Source of the DNA: Verrucomicrobiales bacterium
GTDB lineage: Bacteria > Verrucomicrobiota > Verrucomicrobiia > Methylacidiphilales > JAAUTS01
Assembly (NCBI GenBank): GCA_031265365.1
Contig: JAISCS010000052.1
Coordinates: 1 to 39,565, forward strand
DNA length: 39,565 nucleotides
Reading direction: 5' to 3'
The notes beneath the pieces were generated by a model. It did no database searches, had not been told where the DNA came from, and saw nothing but the letters and a program-made list of their open reading frames with translations. Each line of letters begins with the position of its first letter. The first letter of the stretch is position 1. The translations under genes and the position numbers were made by a program. This document shows, one piece after another, positions 9,699-17,188 of this stretch.

Positions 9699-10064
9699 AT
9701 GAAAAAGACCAAAAAATATCGGATGGTGCTGACGGCGACGGGACGGCGGCGAGTGGAGGCTGGGAGTCTGGCGGCGCAAATCGCCACCAGAATGGCTACT
9801 GGCGAGATGTCGAATGCGGACGCGCGGAACAGCAACGCGGTGACGGTTTTTAATCCACCTTTGCCGGCGGCGGGGACAACGGATTCAACGCTTATTGCTT
9901 CAGTGCCGCGATTGCCGCGAGGAGGTCGGCGCGGACGGCGATTGGGTCAACCTGCACGGACAGCACGGCATGGCAAGTTGAGTTCGGGCAAACGTAAGAA
10001 ACGCCCTTCCACTGGGTCTGCGGAAAGCTCCCAACGGTCACTGACTCGCATCGGACGGAGTTGA
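9699..10064 (+). CDS. Hypothetical protein, 3' part overlapped by an antisense gene
   Basis: 121 residues with a good Shine-Dalgarno sequence (AAGGGGGA, about eight bases before ATG). The first 64 residues look natural. The rest (arginine-rich, from VPRLPRGGRRGRRLG on) is exactly the antisense of the zinc-ribbon gene at 9892-10101 and reads like a shadow. The original gene was probably shorter and lost its stop when the antisense gene arrived, or the true product is made with a meaningless tail. Confidence 0.4.
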   Translation: MKKTKKYRMVLTATGRRRVEAGSLAAQIATRMATGEMSNADARNSNAVTVFNPPLPAAGTTDSTLIASVPRLPRGGRRGRRLGQPARTARHGKLSSGKRKKRPSTGSAESSQRSLTRIGRS

Positions 10065-10101
10065 TGACTTGGCCGCAATGAGGGCATTTACCGAAATTCA
10101 T
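9892..10101 (-). CDS. Zinc-ribbon-like small protein, antisense to the operon
   Basis: 69 residues starting MNFGKCPHCGQVI with a CxxC pair, then WKGVSYVCPNSTCHAVLSVQ with a second cysteine pair (C-x5-C), and ending in IAVRADLLAAIAALKQ. This arrangement resembles a small conserved family that I remember without a name. Composition is clearly that of a real protein, whereas the plus strand over the same bases is arginine-rich noise. It is the only minus-strand gene inside the rightward operon, so it may be a later insertion (moron). Confidence 0.65.
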   Translation of the reverse strand: MNFGKCPHCGQVINSVRCESVTVGSFPQTQWKGVSYVCPNSTCHAVLSVQVDPIAVRADLLAAIAALKQ

Positions 10102-10156
10102 GCAAGAAAACTAAAACGCGGAATGAATTTTGAAAGAACAATTTAACCGAAACAAT

Positions 10157-10182
10157 CTCCCCGTCGCGGGCGCGGCGGGGAG
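10157..10182. terminator. GC-rich hairpin before the hexapeptide-repeat gene
   Basis: CTCCCCG and CGGGGAG form a stem with additional CGCG pairs inside. No T-run follows on either strand, so a terminator role is uncertain; it may only reset translation between genes. Confidence 0.3.
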
Positions 10183-10211
10183 GTTGGGAACAAAACCATG
10201 AAAGGTAATGT

Positions 10212-10925
10212 ATGAACGAGAGACAAGATCGCGTGCCGGCGGGGCCGGCGCAAGCAGAAAATGAAGTGCCGACGCTGGTCATCACCAAGGATGACCTTGC
10301 GGCTGGGAAATACAATGAAATGACCGAAATCAAGTTTGCCGGCAACGTGGAGTTTGCTGCCGGGCTGGGCCGGGTAAAAGTCAAGTCGCTGGTGGTCAGC
10401 GGCTATGTCCGTGCGGAGGCTGGCAGTGGCATCGAGGCTGGCAGTGGCATCGAGGCTGGCGGTAGCATCTAGGCTGGCAATGGCATCGAGGCTGGCAATG
10501 GCATCAAGGCTGGCTGGGGCATCGAGGCTGGCATTGGCATCAAGGCTGGCTGGGGCATCGAGGCTGGCAATGGCATCAAGGCTGGCTGGGGCATCGAGGC
10601 TGGCGGTAGCATCAAGGCTGGCAATGGCATCGAGGCTGGCTGGGGCATCGAGGCTGGCAATGGCATCAAGGCTGGCTGGGGCATCGAGGCTGGCTGGGGC
10701 ATCGAGGCTGGCGGTAGCATCGAGGCTGGCTGGGGCATCAAGGCTGGCAATGGCATCAAGGCTGGCTGGTCAATTCACGCAAAATTTATTAGTGCGAAAT
10801 TACGCATTTTCGCGGGGCTGTGTCTCTGGCGTTTGCCGAGCGCGGAGGAACAGCAAATTGTCGCCGAGGTGCGGAGCGGGACGGTGTGTTTCGGCACGGT
10901 GGTGGCGCCGGAAGTTCAAAAATAA
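10212..10925 (+). pseudogene. Hexapeptide-repeat phage protein, interrupted by an in-frame amber codon
   Basis: The frame runs from ATG 10212 to TAA 10925 except for one TAG at 10470-10472. Residues 1-67 (MNERQDRVPAGPAQAENEVP...) form an ordinary domain. Then come twenty repeats of six residues (E/K-A-G-x-G/S-I), probably a beta-solenoid. A C-terminal part follows (SIHAKFISAKLRIFAGLCLW, ending FGTVVAPEVQK) that I recall from other phage proteins with the same repeats. The TAG replaces GAG or AAG of repeat 4 by one base change. As read, only 86 residues would be made. Either the gene is inactivated, the stop is suppressed, or a mixed population was assembled. Everything after the TAG remains intact, which suggests a recent event. 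Confidence 0.75.
10416..10775 (+). repeat. Twenty in-frame 18-bp repeats coding E/K-A-G-x-G-I
   Basis: Twenty uninterrupted units of GAG/AAG-GCT-GGC-xxx-GGC-ATC. The fourth codon is the main variable one (AGT, GGT, AAT, ATT or TGG), and TGG units alternate with AAT or GGT units. Unit 4 starts with TAG. The arrangement implies repeated unequal recombination. Confidence 0.95.
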
Positions 10926-10948
10926 ACCAATAAAAACAGGAAAATCTT

Positions 10949-11360
10949 ATGTCGAAAAAACAAGCGAAAGTGACGGCTGACCGCGAGGTCAGGAAAACGA
11001 AACGAAATCTGCAATACCAGTTCAGCGACGCGGAGTTGCTGGCCAGAAGCAGGGAACTGGCGGAGAAGCAAATCGAGGTACGCCAGCTGGAGGACGACCA
11101 GAAGCGGGTGGTGAGCGGCTGGAGGGCGCGCATCCTGGGGGTGAACACGGAGATTAGCACGCCTGTCGAACGACGTGCACAGCGGTTATGACTACCGCGA
11201 CATCGAGTGCGAGGAGACGCTGAACGAGCCGGTCGGGAGGAAGACGGTGCGGCGGTTGGATACTGGCGCGGTGGTCAAGGTGGAGGAATTGAATGACGTA
11301 GAGCGGCAACGGCCGCTGGCGTTCGAGGAGGAACCCAAGGCTGGCGAAACGGCGAAATGA
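10949..11360 (+). pseudogene. Phage protein split by a single-base frameshift near 11162
   Basis: The first frame (10949-11191) encodes MSKKQAKVTADREVRKTKRN..., a coiled-coil region (LLARSRELAEKQIEVRQLED), then ILGVNTEIST and nonsense. The second frame (to 11360) continues LSNDVHSGYDYRDIECEETL and ends EEPKAGETAK. If one C is removed from ACGCCTGTCG (11159-11168) the two parts join into one protein of about 136 residues with a pattern (coiled coil, then GYDYRDIEC, then a VxRLDTGxVV hairpin) known from phage hypothetical proteins. A real mutation, a sequencing error or a programmed shift are all possible; no slippery run is visible. The stop overlaps an in-frame ATG of the next gene. Confidence 0.7.
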
Positions 11361-11374
11361 GGAAAGGTAACAGT

Positions 11375-12343
11375 ATGAACAACGAAACGACAATATCATT
11401 GGCCAAGATTCAACGGGGGCGGGTAACCCTGCCACACTTCCTGCTGATTTACGGGGTGGACGGGGTGGGAAAAACCACGTTCGGGGCGCAGGCGCCGGCC
11501 CCGATTTTTATCAGCGCGGAGAATGGGTTCGGGGATTTGACGGTGGACCGCTTCCCGACGCCGAAGACTTTTGCGGAGGTGCTGGCGGCGGTGACGCTGC
11601 TGGGCAAGGAGCGGGACCAGCACCAGTATCAGACGCTGGTAATTGATTCGCTGGACTGGCTGGAGCCGCTGGCGCACCGGCACGCGTGCGAAAAATACGG
11701 GTGGAAAAACATTGAGGAACCGGGTTACGGGAAGGGGTATGTGGCGGCGAACGAAGCCTGGCTCGAACTGGTTAACCTGCTCAAGCGGCTGCGCCACCAC
11801 CTGAACGTGGTGCTGATTGCGCACGCGGCCATTCGCCCCTTCACCGACCCGGAGCGGAACGCGGTGTATGACCGCTATCAGCTCAAGCTGTCGGGGCAAG
11901 GGGGGAAGACGGACGCGTCGGCGTTGTGGCGCGAGGCGGTGGACACGGTGCTGTTTGCCAACTTCGCGGTGACGGTCACGACCGCCAAAAACGAGCGCAA
12001 GGCGAAGGCGTTTGGCACGGGCGAGCGGGTGATGTTCACCGAGCGACGCCCGGCGTTTGACGCGAAGAACCGGTTTAACCTGCCGTTTGAACTTCCGCTG
12101 TCGTGGGCGGAGTATGAAAAATTGTGCGCGGCGCCGGCGCGGGCGGATGAGGCGGTGGCGCGGGTGCGCGAGCTCATCAAGGGCCGCGAGGACTGGGCCT
12201 TGTCGTGGCTGCGAGTCAATCACTGGCTCAAGGACGGCGAGGACGTGGACCAGCTCACCGAAGCCCGGCGCGAGCGAATTTTGAAGAACCCGGAGGGGTT
12301 CCTGGAGACGATCAACCCTAACAATAATGAGGAGACCAAATAA
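11375..12343 (+). CDS. RecA-like AAA ATPase of phage recombination (Sak4-type)
   Basis: 322 residues. Near residues 22-36 lies the Walker A loop, LLIYGVDGVGKTTFG. IDSLDWLEPL near residue 90 is the Walker B region, and VVLIAHAAIRPF is the strand with sensor-like residues. This is the RecA-fold ATPase family (recalled as AAA_24/Sak4) that works with single-strand-binding proteins in phage recombination and replication. The next gene encodes such an SSB-like protein and an exonuclease follows, which supports this role. The ATG at 11375 has AGGAAAGG about eight bases upstream; an in-frame ATG at 11357 overlapping the previous stop is the alternative. Confidence 0.82.
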   Translation: MNNETTISLAKIQRGRVTLPHFLLIYGVDGVGKTTFGAQAPAPIFISAENGFGDLTVDRFPTPKTFAEVLAAVTLLGKERDQHQYQTLVIDSLDWLEPLAHRHACEKYGWKNIEEPGYGKGYVAANEAWLELVNLLKRLRHHLNVVLIAHAAIRPFTDPERNAVYDRYQLKLSGQGGKTDASALWREAVDTVLFANFAVTVTTAKNERKAKAFGTGERVMFTERRPAFDAKNRFNLPFELPLSWAEYEKLCAAPARADEAVARVRELIKGREDWALSWLRVNHWLKDGEDVDQLTEARRERILKNPEGFLETINPNNNEETK

Positions 12344-12829
12344 ATGAGCAGTTACACATATAAAGAGCCGGAAAAAATTTTTAAGCCGCTGGTCGGCGAG
12401 TATCCGTTCACGGTGACGGAGGTGGGCGCACTGGGGCCGAGCAAGAGCGGGGCCGGGGTGGTGTTGCCGGTGACGCTGACGGTGCGGGACGGCGGGCGGG
12501 ACGTGCCGGTGCGGGACTGGCTGTTTGCCGGGCCGGATCGGAGCGGGGGGCGGGTGGACAAGATCGCGCCGTTTTTGAAGGCCATCCGGCGGGCGCCGGC
12601 GGTGGGGGAGGAGCCGGACTTGTCGCGGCGGGCGCTGCTGGGGTGCGCGGGCACGGCGAAGTTCAAGGCCAACGAAAAGGATTACAGCGCGGTGCAGTAT
12701 TACTTGTACGAGGACGGCCAGGCGACGGTGTCGCGCGGGCCGGACGCGCCGCCGCGCGCGTATGACCGGCCCCGGACGCTGGACGAGGCGCGGGGGAACC
12801 GGCCGGGGGACGACGGGATTCCGTTTTAA
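12344..12829 (+). CDS. SSB-like protein (DUF669-type) with acidic DDGIPF tail
   Basis: 161 residues. The sequence has beta-rich segments (EYPFTVTEVGALGPSKSG..., VVLPVTLTVRDGG) and ends DDGIPF, the acidic-hydrophobic tail by which single-stranded-DNA-binding proteins recruit partners. Position immediately after the RecA-like ATPase (stop and start adjacent) is where DUF669/SSB-like proteins occur in phages. Probable role: coating single-stranded DNA during recombination and replication. The middle is lysine/arginine-rich enough for DNA binding, but no catalytic motif is present. Confidence 0.65.
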   Translation: MSSYTYKEPEKIFKPLVGEYPFTVTEVGALGPSKSGAGVVLPVTLTVRDGGRDVPVRDWLFAGPDRSGGRVDKIAPFLKAIRRAPAVGEEPDLSRRALLGCAGTAKFKANEKDYSAVQYYLYEDGQATVSRGPDAPPRAYDRPRTLDEARGNRPGDDGIPF

Positions 12830-12846
12830 GTTGGAGGATTAATTTT

Positions 12847-13206
12847 ATGAACCTTGAATTTTCCGATGAATTGCTGGACCGGCTGGACACGGCCCAAAGC
12901 GCCTTGGCCGAGGCGGTGGAGGAGGTGCGGCGGTGGACCGGACAATATGCGCTGGTTGGTTTGGAAGTAAGAAAATCTGCCGCGGCGGGAACAGTCTCCG
13001 CCGAGTGGAAGATTTACGTTGCCCAACACGAGCGGATTCACTGGGGCGCCGGGTTGAACGAGGTGCTGTACAAAATTAACACCTGTGACCGGCTGAAGAA
13101 CAGGAAATTGCGGGCGGCGGAGTTGCGGGCTCAAGCGGAGCAGCTCGAACAGGGAATCGCCGATGAGGAACGGGCCATCGCCACCGCGGACCGGGAGGGT
13201 TTATGA
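12847..13206 (+). CDS. Hypothetical coiled-coil protein
   Basis: 119 residues with a good Shine-Dalgarno sequence (TTGGAGG, about ten bases upstream). The start (LLDRLDTAQSALAEAVEEVR) and end (LRAAELRAQAEQLEQGIADE) are amphipathic helices; the centre (WKIYVAQHERIHWGAGLNEV) is more compact. No family recognised. It overlaps the exonuclease gene by four bases, so it is likely a small partner in the recombination module. Confidence 0.6.
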   Translation: MNLEFSDELLDRLDTAQSALAEAVEEVRRWTGQYALVGLEVRKSAAAGTVSAEWKIYVAQHERIHWGAGLNEVLYKINTCDRLKNRKLRAAELRAQAEQLEQGIADEERAIATADREGL

Positions 13207-13964
13207 GCCAGTTAATCAACACGGAAAAAGCCTCGCACTGGTACTACCCGGACGGGCGGGCGTGTCACACGGTGCCGCGGGCGGACGGGGCCGGGGAGCG
13301 GGCGACGACGTTGCGGGACGCGCGGAAACTGGGGCTGCTGCCGAGTGTGACACAAATTCTGAAGGTCAAGGCGAAGCCCGGCCTGGAAAACTGGAAGCTG
13401 GAGCAGGCCATTTTGAGCGCGCTGACGTTGCCGCGTGGGACGGAAGAATCGGACACGGCGTTTGCGCAGCGGGTGGTCAAGGACATGGACGAGGAGGCGG
13501 CGCGGGCGGCGGCGTGGGGGACGAAAATTCATGCGTGCTGCGAGGGGTTGCACGCCGGCGGGGTGCTGGTGGCGGACGAGCAGACCCGGCCGTTTGTGGC
13601 CGACTATGAGCGCTGGGTCAAGGCTGAACTAAGCAACACGGCGCAGGCCGAGGTGACGCTGGTTAATCAGAAACTGGGTTACGCGGGGCGGGTGGACTTG
13701 GTGGCGGTGCACCGCGAGCACGGGCCGGTGGTGGTGGATCTCAAGACGCAAAAGGTCAGGGATGGCCAGGCGGTGTTTTACCCGGAATGGGCGTTGCAGT
13801 TGGCGGCTTACGCGGCGGCGCTGCCCGGTCAATACCGGCTGGCGTCGGTGGTGATTAATTCGCTGGAGCCGTCGGCGGTGGCGGTGAAGTTTTGGGCTGA
13901 GGCGGATTATCTGGCGCTGTTTGAATGCTGTCTGAAACTTTGGAAATTTGAGAAAGGACTGTGA
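13203..13964 (+). CDS. PD-(D/E)XK exonuclease (RecB/Cas4-like fold)
   Basis: 253 residues. The core motifs are in order: GTKIHACCEGLH (near residue 102), YAGRVDLVAV (about 160-169, with the metal-binding Asp), VVVDLKTQK (about 176-184, the D-x-K of motif III) and WALQLAAYAAAL (about 199-210, the Q-x3-Y helix). This is the layout of phage RecE/lambda-exonuclease-like and Cas4-like nucleases that chew DNA ends for recombination. It belongs with the RecA-like ATPase and the SSB-like protein just upstream. Start and stop overlap neighbours by a few bases. Confidence 0.85.
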   Translation: MSQLINTEKASHWYYPDGRACHTVPRADGAGERATTLRDARKLGLLPSVTQILKVKAKPGLENWKLEQAILSALTLPRGTEESDTAFAQRVVKDMDEEAARAAAWGTKIHACCEGLHAGGVLVADEQTRPFVADYERWVKAELSNTAQAEVTLVNQKLGYAGRVDLVAVHREHGPVVVDLKTQKVRDGQAVFYPEWALQLAAYAAALPGQYRLASVVINSLEPSAVAVKFWAEADYLALFECCLKLWKFEKGL

Positions 13965-14206
13965 TGACCGATAATTTTACCCGGCAAGACTGGGAGTCAA
14001 TCGCCCTGGCGCGGCGGCTGAAAAAAGGCGGCTGGCTGGACGCCATGATTGCCCGGCGGCTGGAGGAGGGCGGGGTCCCGCGCGGGCGGGCGCGGCGCAT
14101 GGTGGCAGAGCTTGGCGACGATGACCGCGCGTTGCGCCGGCTGGCGGCGGCGCGGGCGCGGCTTGACGCCAAGGCCGGTCAAGCAAAACTAAAACTTGAG
14201 GAATAA
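13964..14206 (+). CDS. Hypothetical small basic helical protein
   Basis: 80 residues, mostly arginine/alanine-rich helix (RRLKKGGWLDAMIARRLEEG, VPRGRARRMVAELGDDDRAL). The ATG at 13964 shares its first base with the preceding TGA; a GTG at 13961 is an alternative. Possibly nucleic-acid binding from its charge. No family recognised. Confidence 0.55.
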   Translation: MTDNFTRQDWESIALARRLKKGGWLDAMIARRLEEGGVPRGRARRMVAELGDDDRALRRLAAARARLDAKAGQAKLKLEE

Positions 14207-14208
14207 TT

Positions 14209-14802
14209 ATGATGACGACTGACGAAAAAATTGAAGTGTTACGGGCCTTTAAGGCGGGCCAGAAAATTAAACGGCGGGCGAGGGGTTTGTTTGTGAGTTG
14301 GCTTAAAGACGAAAACCCAGACTGGAATTTTGACAAGTTTGATTATTGCGTCACGCTCTCGCCGGTGGCGGCGGGGCACAACCCACATAAGATGACCAAG
14401 GCCCGGGTCGGAGTCGCTGACGGTTGGCGGTTGTTGAACGTCGGCGAGAAAACTGAGGCGGCTGATGAGGCGTGGGTCCTCCCTGGCGAATGGATGCGCT
14501 GGCCGTATTACTTTTTGGTGGGCGAGAGCGATGTTGTTTTTCGCACCAAGCGCCCGCTGCCGGTGAAGAAAATGCGTTGTGTGCGGGCGGATGAACTGCC
14601 GCCGTTTATCCAGATTTGCCGCAATACCGCCCTGACGACCAAGGTTTGGTGCGTGGCGATAACCAGAACGGACCGGTATTTGCGTTACGGCGCAAGGGGG
14701 AGAATGGAGTTGGGGTTGGCGCCGGCGACTTATGCGGGCATGGCGTGGCGCGGGGTGGACGGGGTGGAACATGCTTTTGTGGTCGAGGAGGAGGCGCCAT
14801 GA
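14209..14802 (+). CDS. Hypothetical phage protein
   Basis: 197 residues beginning MMTTDEKIEVLRAFKAGQKI, then W-rich text ending DWNFDKFDYCVTL. A lead-in of 'IEVLRAFKxGKxI...W...WNFDKFDY' is widespread in phage early proteins of unknown role. The C-terminal half is beta-rich without motifs. It overlaps rusA by four bases (ATGA). Confidence 0.6.
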   Translation: MMTTDEKIEVLRAFKAGQKIKRRARGLFVSWLKDENPDWNFDKFDYCVTLSPVAAGHNPHKMTKARVGVADGWRLLNVGEKTEAADEAWVLPGEWMRWPYYFLVGESDVVFRTKRPLPVKKMRCVRADELPPFIQICRNTALTTKVWCVAITRTDRYLRYGARGRMELGLAPATYAGMAWRGVDGVEHAFVVEEEAP

Positions 14803-15152
14803 GCGCGCTGACCATCAATCTGCCGTGGCCGCCGGCGGCGGTATCGCCGAACGCGCGGGTGCATTGGTCTGAAAAACATGCCGCCATCAAAAAAATGAAG
14901 GGGTGGGCCATTTGGGAGACCAAATGCCAGGAGGATTGGCCGCATCTAAAGGCCGCTGGTTACCGCATCGTGGCGGTGGTTGACGACCGCCGGCGGCGCG
15001 ACCGCGACAATCTCGCGGCCAGTTGCAAGGCGTATCTGGACGGGATTGCCGCCGCGCTGGGGCAGGATGACAGCGCGTGGGAGTTTTACGGGGTAGCCAT
15101 TGAGCAGGGCGCGGAGAAGCGGATAAAAATTATTCTGGAGCTTGCAAAATGA
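14799..15152 (+). CDS. rusA: RusA-family Holliday junction resolvase
   Basis: 117 residues, the usual length. The N-terminal LPWPPAAVSPNARVHWS corresponds to the conserved start of RusA, and the catalytic section is DDRRRRDRDNLAASCKAYLD, then GIAAALGQDDSAWEF, with the three aspartates (D-x-D-N and the DDS pair) that bind metal. RusA cuts four-way DNA junctions formed in replication and recombination and prepares branched phage DNA for packaging. The start (ATG 14799) overlaps the preceding stop by four bases. An upstream open extension is the out-of-frame reading of the neighbouring gene. Confidence 0.9.
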   Translation: MSALTINLPWPPAAVSPNARVHWSEKHAAIKKMKGWAIWETKCQEDWPHLKAAGYRIVAVVDDRRRRDRDNLAASCKAYLDGIAAALGQDDSAWEFYGVAIEQGAEKRIKIILELAK

Positions 15153-15946
15153 GCGCCACAGAAAAACCAATCCTGTTTTCCGGCGAAATGGTGCGGGCGA
15201 TTCTCGCGGGACGGAAGACGCAGACGCGGCGGAAAATTAAATCCAATCGCGGAAAAATTTACGACGTGCGGCAACTCCCGATCGGCGGAAAGTGGTATGC
15301 GGAATTTTTGGATGAAACTGTGCCGATAAAGCAGTCTGTCGGTTGGGGTGATGTGCTGTGGGTGCGGGAAACGTGGGGCAGCCGGCAGGCTGACCATCCG
15401 CTCTGTAAAAATGGCCGCAAGCCACAAGTAGGCGATGAGTTGTTCTACCGTGCCAATCCCGCTGACGATTACCAATGGGGCGTAGGTAAACCAAGCCAGG
15501 GTAGTTTTGTCTGGCGCCCCTCCATTCACATGCCGCGCTGGGCCTCGCGCCTCACGCTGACGGTGACCAGGGTGTGGGCGGAGCGGTTGCGGGACATTAG
15601 CGAGAGTGATGCGCGTGCGGAGGGGATTATAGACGGCGGTTGCCTAACGTGTGGCAATCCTGAGCCATGCGAATGTAAGAATCCCAAACCTGCGCCAATA
15701 GAAGGCTTTGTGCGCTTGTGGGAGGCTGTTAACGGCAAGGACAGTTGGTGTGAAAACCCGTGGGTGTGGGTTTATCAGTTCGAGGTTTGGAGGTTAAAAA
15801 ATGGGCGCGGTCGTTGCGTGACCAGTGCGCTGACGCCGGGGTGCCGTTCTTTTTCAAGCAGTGGGGCGGACGCGGCCAGTCAGCGCCCGCGTTGCTCGAT
15901 GGCAAGGAGCACCAGGAGTTTCCAAAAGTTGGAGAATAATTTATGA
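15149..15946 (+). CDS. ASCH-like phage protein with a foreign out-of-frame tail
   Basis: 265 residues. The part up to about residue 218 is typical of a phage family often near RusA: ILFSGEMVRAILAGRKTQTR, then GDVLWVRETWGS, WRPSIHMPRWASRLTLTVTR, ISESDARAEGI and NPWVWVYQFEVW. ASCH domains are RNA-binding-like folds; the role in phages is unknown. A cysteine cluster (CLTCGNPEPCEC) precedes the last motif. From about residue 219 the text is unnatural (serine/arginine-rich) because the same bases in another frame encode the end of a different phage protein (15802-15939). The original stop was probably lost in a deletion that joined the two genes. Confidence 0.75.
   Translation: MSATEKPILFSGEMVRAILAGRKTQTRRKIKSNRGKIYDVRQLPIGGKWYAEFLDETVPIKQSVGWGDVLWVRETWGSRQADHPLCKNGRKPQVGDELFYRANPADDYQWGVGKPSQGSFVWRPSIHMPRWASRLTLTVTRVWAERLRDISESDARAEGIIDGGCLTCGNPEPCECKNPKPAPIEGFVRLWEAVNGKDSWCENPWVWVYQFEVWRLKNGRGRCVTSALTPGCRSFSSSGADAASQRPRCSMARSTRSFQKLENNL
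15802..15939 (+). pseudogene. C-terminal remnant of a DUF5131 (phage Gp37/Gp68-like) gene
   Basis: In the frame starting at 15802 the sequence reads WARSLRDQCADAGVPFFFKQ, then WGGRGQSAPALLDGKEHQEF, ending PKVGE and a TAA at 15937-15939. This is the conserved C-terminus (RDQC..AGVPFFFKQWG..LDG) of the phage Gp37/Gp68-like family, recalled as DUF5131. The N-terminal 200 or so residues are missing; the frame upstream is the ASCH gene read out of frame. It is therefore a leftover from a deletion. Confidence 0.75.
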
Positions 15947-16626
15947 GCTATCAAATGTTTTTTGAGTTGTCACTTGGGTTGAAAAAAAATCTGCACGCGC
16001 CTAGGGGGACGTTGAAAGGGATTACCAGCCATGTTGCCGAGGTCGAGGCCGCGCTTGGCTTTAAAACCGAACGTTGCAAACCAAACCCCGCGCGGTGGAA
16101 CCTGCGCGTCAAGGACGGGGTGAGCGATGAAACGCTGTGCGAAATCGCGGAAATGCACAACAATTGGGTCAGAGGTCTCTACGCGGACTTTGCCAAGTGG
16201 TATAAAAATCCGGTGGCCGACGGTGAGGTAATTACTCCGGCGCAGGCCCAAAAATTCTGGCGGGGCATGGCGCGGATTATCGTGCCGCCGCAACGGTGGA
16301 CTGGCGATTATTATCAATGTCGCATGGAGGAGTTGTACGCGGTGATGCGCGAGCACTCCACCGCCGACACCGCCTTCGGTGCGCCGCCGCTGACGGTGCG
16401 ACAGGCGCGAGAGGTCATCATTTTATTCAGCGAATTTTTGGACCGGGAAGATATCCGGCTCGATGTGCCGGTGGGGTACGACCATTTGCGGCCCGGCGAC
16501 GACTACTGCTGGTGTAGCAAGTGTGGGGCCATCGCCGAGGAAGATGTAGCGGGGCGGTTGCGCCGCTGTCGCAAGCGCGGCGGTTGTGATTTGCGTGAGA
16601 ATTACGGTGATGATTACAAGGATTAA
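15943..16626 (+). CDS. Hypothetical protein with a C-terminal cysteine cluster
   Basis: 227 residues. The body is helical (KNLHAPRGTLKGITSHVAEV, RMEELYAVMREHSTADTAFG). Near the end CWCSKCGAIAEEDV and RCRKRGGCDLRE contain five cysteines in a zinc-ribbon-like spacing. No family recognised. Start overlaps the previous stop (ATGA). Confidence 0.6.
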   Translation: MSYQMFFELSLGLKKNLHAPRGTLKGITSHVAEVEAALGFKTERCKPNPARWNLRVKDGVSDETLCEIAEMHNNWVRGLYADFAKWYKNPVADGEVITPAQAQKFWRGMARIIVPPQRWTGDYYQCRMEELYAVMREHSTADTAFGAPPLTVRQAREVIILFSEFLDREDIRLDVPVGYDHLRPGDDYCWCSKCGAIAEEDVAGRLRRCRKRGGCDLRENYGDDYKD

Positions 16627-16646
16627 CTTTTAACCACGGATTAAGT

Positions 16647-16850
16647 ATGAGTGTTGGCGACATTCAAAATAATTTGTTGCGGAAAACGGCGGTGGTTGCG
16701 CTGGTCGTGCTGACGCCGGCGTTGTTTTTTGTGGAGTGCGGGGTTTGTCTTTACGTGCACCGAGACGAGTTTTCCTTGAATGGTTATTGGACGGGGATGC
16801 GCCACGCATGGCGCGGGGAACGACCGGGGGTGTTGTTGCGAGGGAAATAA
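16647..16850 (+). CDS. Small single-pass membrane protein
   Basis: 67 residues with one clear hydrophobic segment near residues 14-36 (AVVALVVLTPALFFVECGVC) and a basic C-terminal tail. Holin-like in size, but lies in the early operon far from any endolysin, so I leave the role open. Confidence 0.5.
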   Translation: MSVGDIQNNLLRKTAVVALVVLTPALFFVECGVCLYVHRDEFSLNGYWTGMRHAWRGERPGVLLRGK

Positions 16851-16852
16851 TT

Positions 16853-17188
16853 ATGGATGCTGATTTTAAGCGGGATGCGGCGGCGGCGCTGAAAGAGCTT
16901 CGTCGGGCGGGTGTGGAGGTACAGGCGGCATTCGTGTGGTTGTTGACGCTGGCAATCCACGAACCCAAATTCCGCGCTGATTTTGAGCGGTTAACAGGGC
17001 TGCGTTTTATCTTTTCAACCGCGCCGATTGACCGGTTGATTGACCAGGCTTGCGGCGCGGACCAACACAACATGGAAGTGATGGATTATTTTGCGGCGTT
17101 TGTGTGGATTACGGTGTGGACGCGGCTGGCACCGGCGGCGCGGAAAGAATTAATTGGGAAGGTTAAAAAAAACGGAGGAGCGACATGA
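16853..17188 (+). CDS. Hypothetical protein
   Basis: 111 residues from ATG 16853, three bases after the previous stop. Helical N-terminus (FKRDAAAALKELRRAGVEVQ), hydrophobic centre (AAFVWLLTLAIHEPKF) and a second nonpolar stretch (YFAAFVWITVWTRLAP). No motif recognised. Overlaps the next start by four bases. Confidence 0.5.
   Translation: MDADFKRDAAAALKELRRAGVEVQAAFVWLLTLAIHEPKFRADFERLTGLRFIFSTAPIDRLIDQACGADQHNMEVMDYFAAFVWITVWTRLAPAARKELIGKVKKNGGAT

Noticed and set aside
10470-10472. Genetic-code change (TAG read as an amino acid) in the phage
   Set aside because: No other in-frame TAG was found, not even in the giant gene, and no suppressor tRNA is seen. The absence of TAG as a stop is common in GC-rich genomes.
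10416-10775. CRISPR array or diversity-generating retroelement target
   Set aside because: The 18-base repeats are in frame and coding, with no spacers. No reverse transcriptase or template repeat is present in the window.
10405-10980. Uninterrupted frame through the hexapeptide repeats giving ASRLA repeats
   Set aside because: It is the out-of-frame reading of the repeat gene, avoiding the amber codon only by chance; the upstream and downstream domains are in the other frame.
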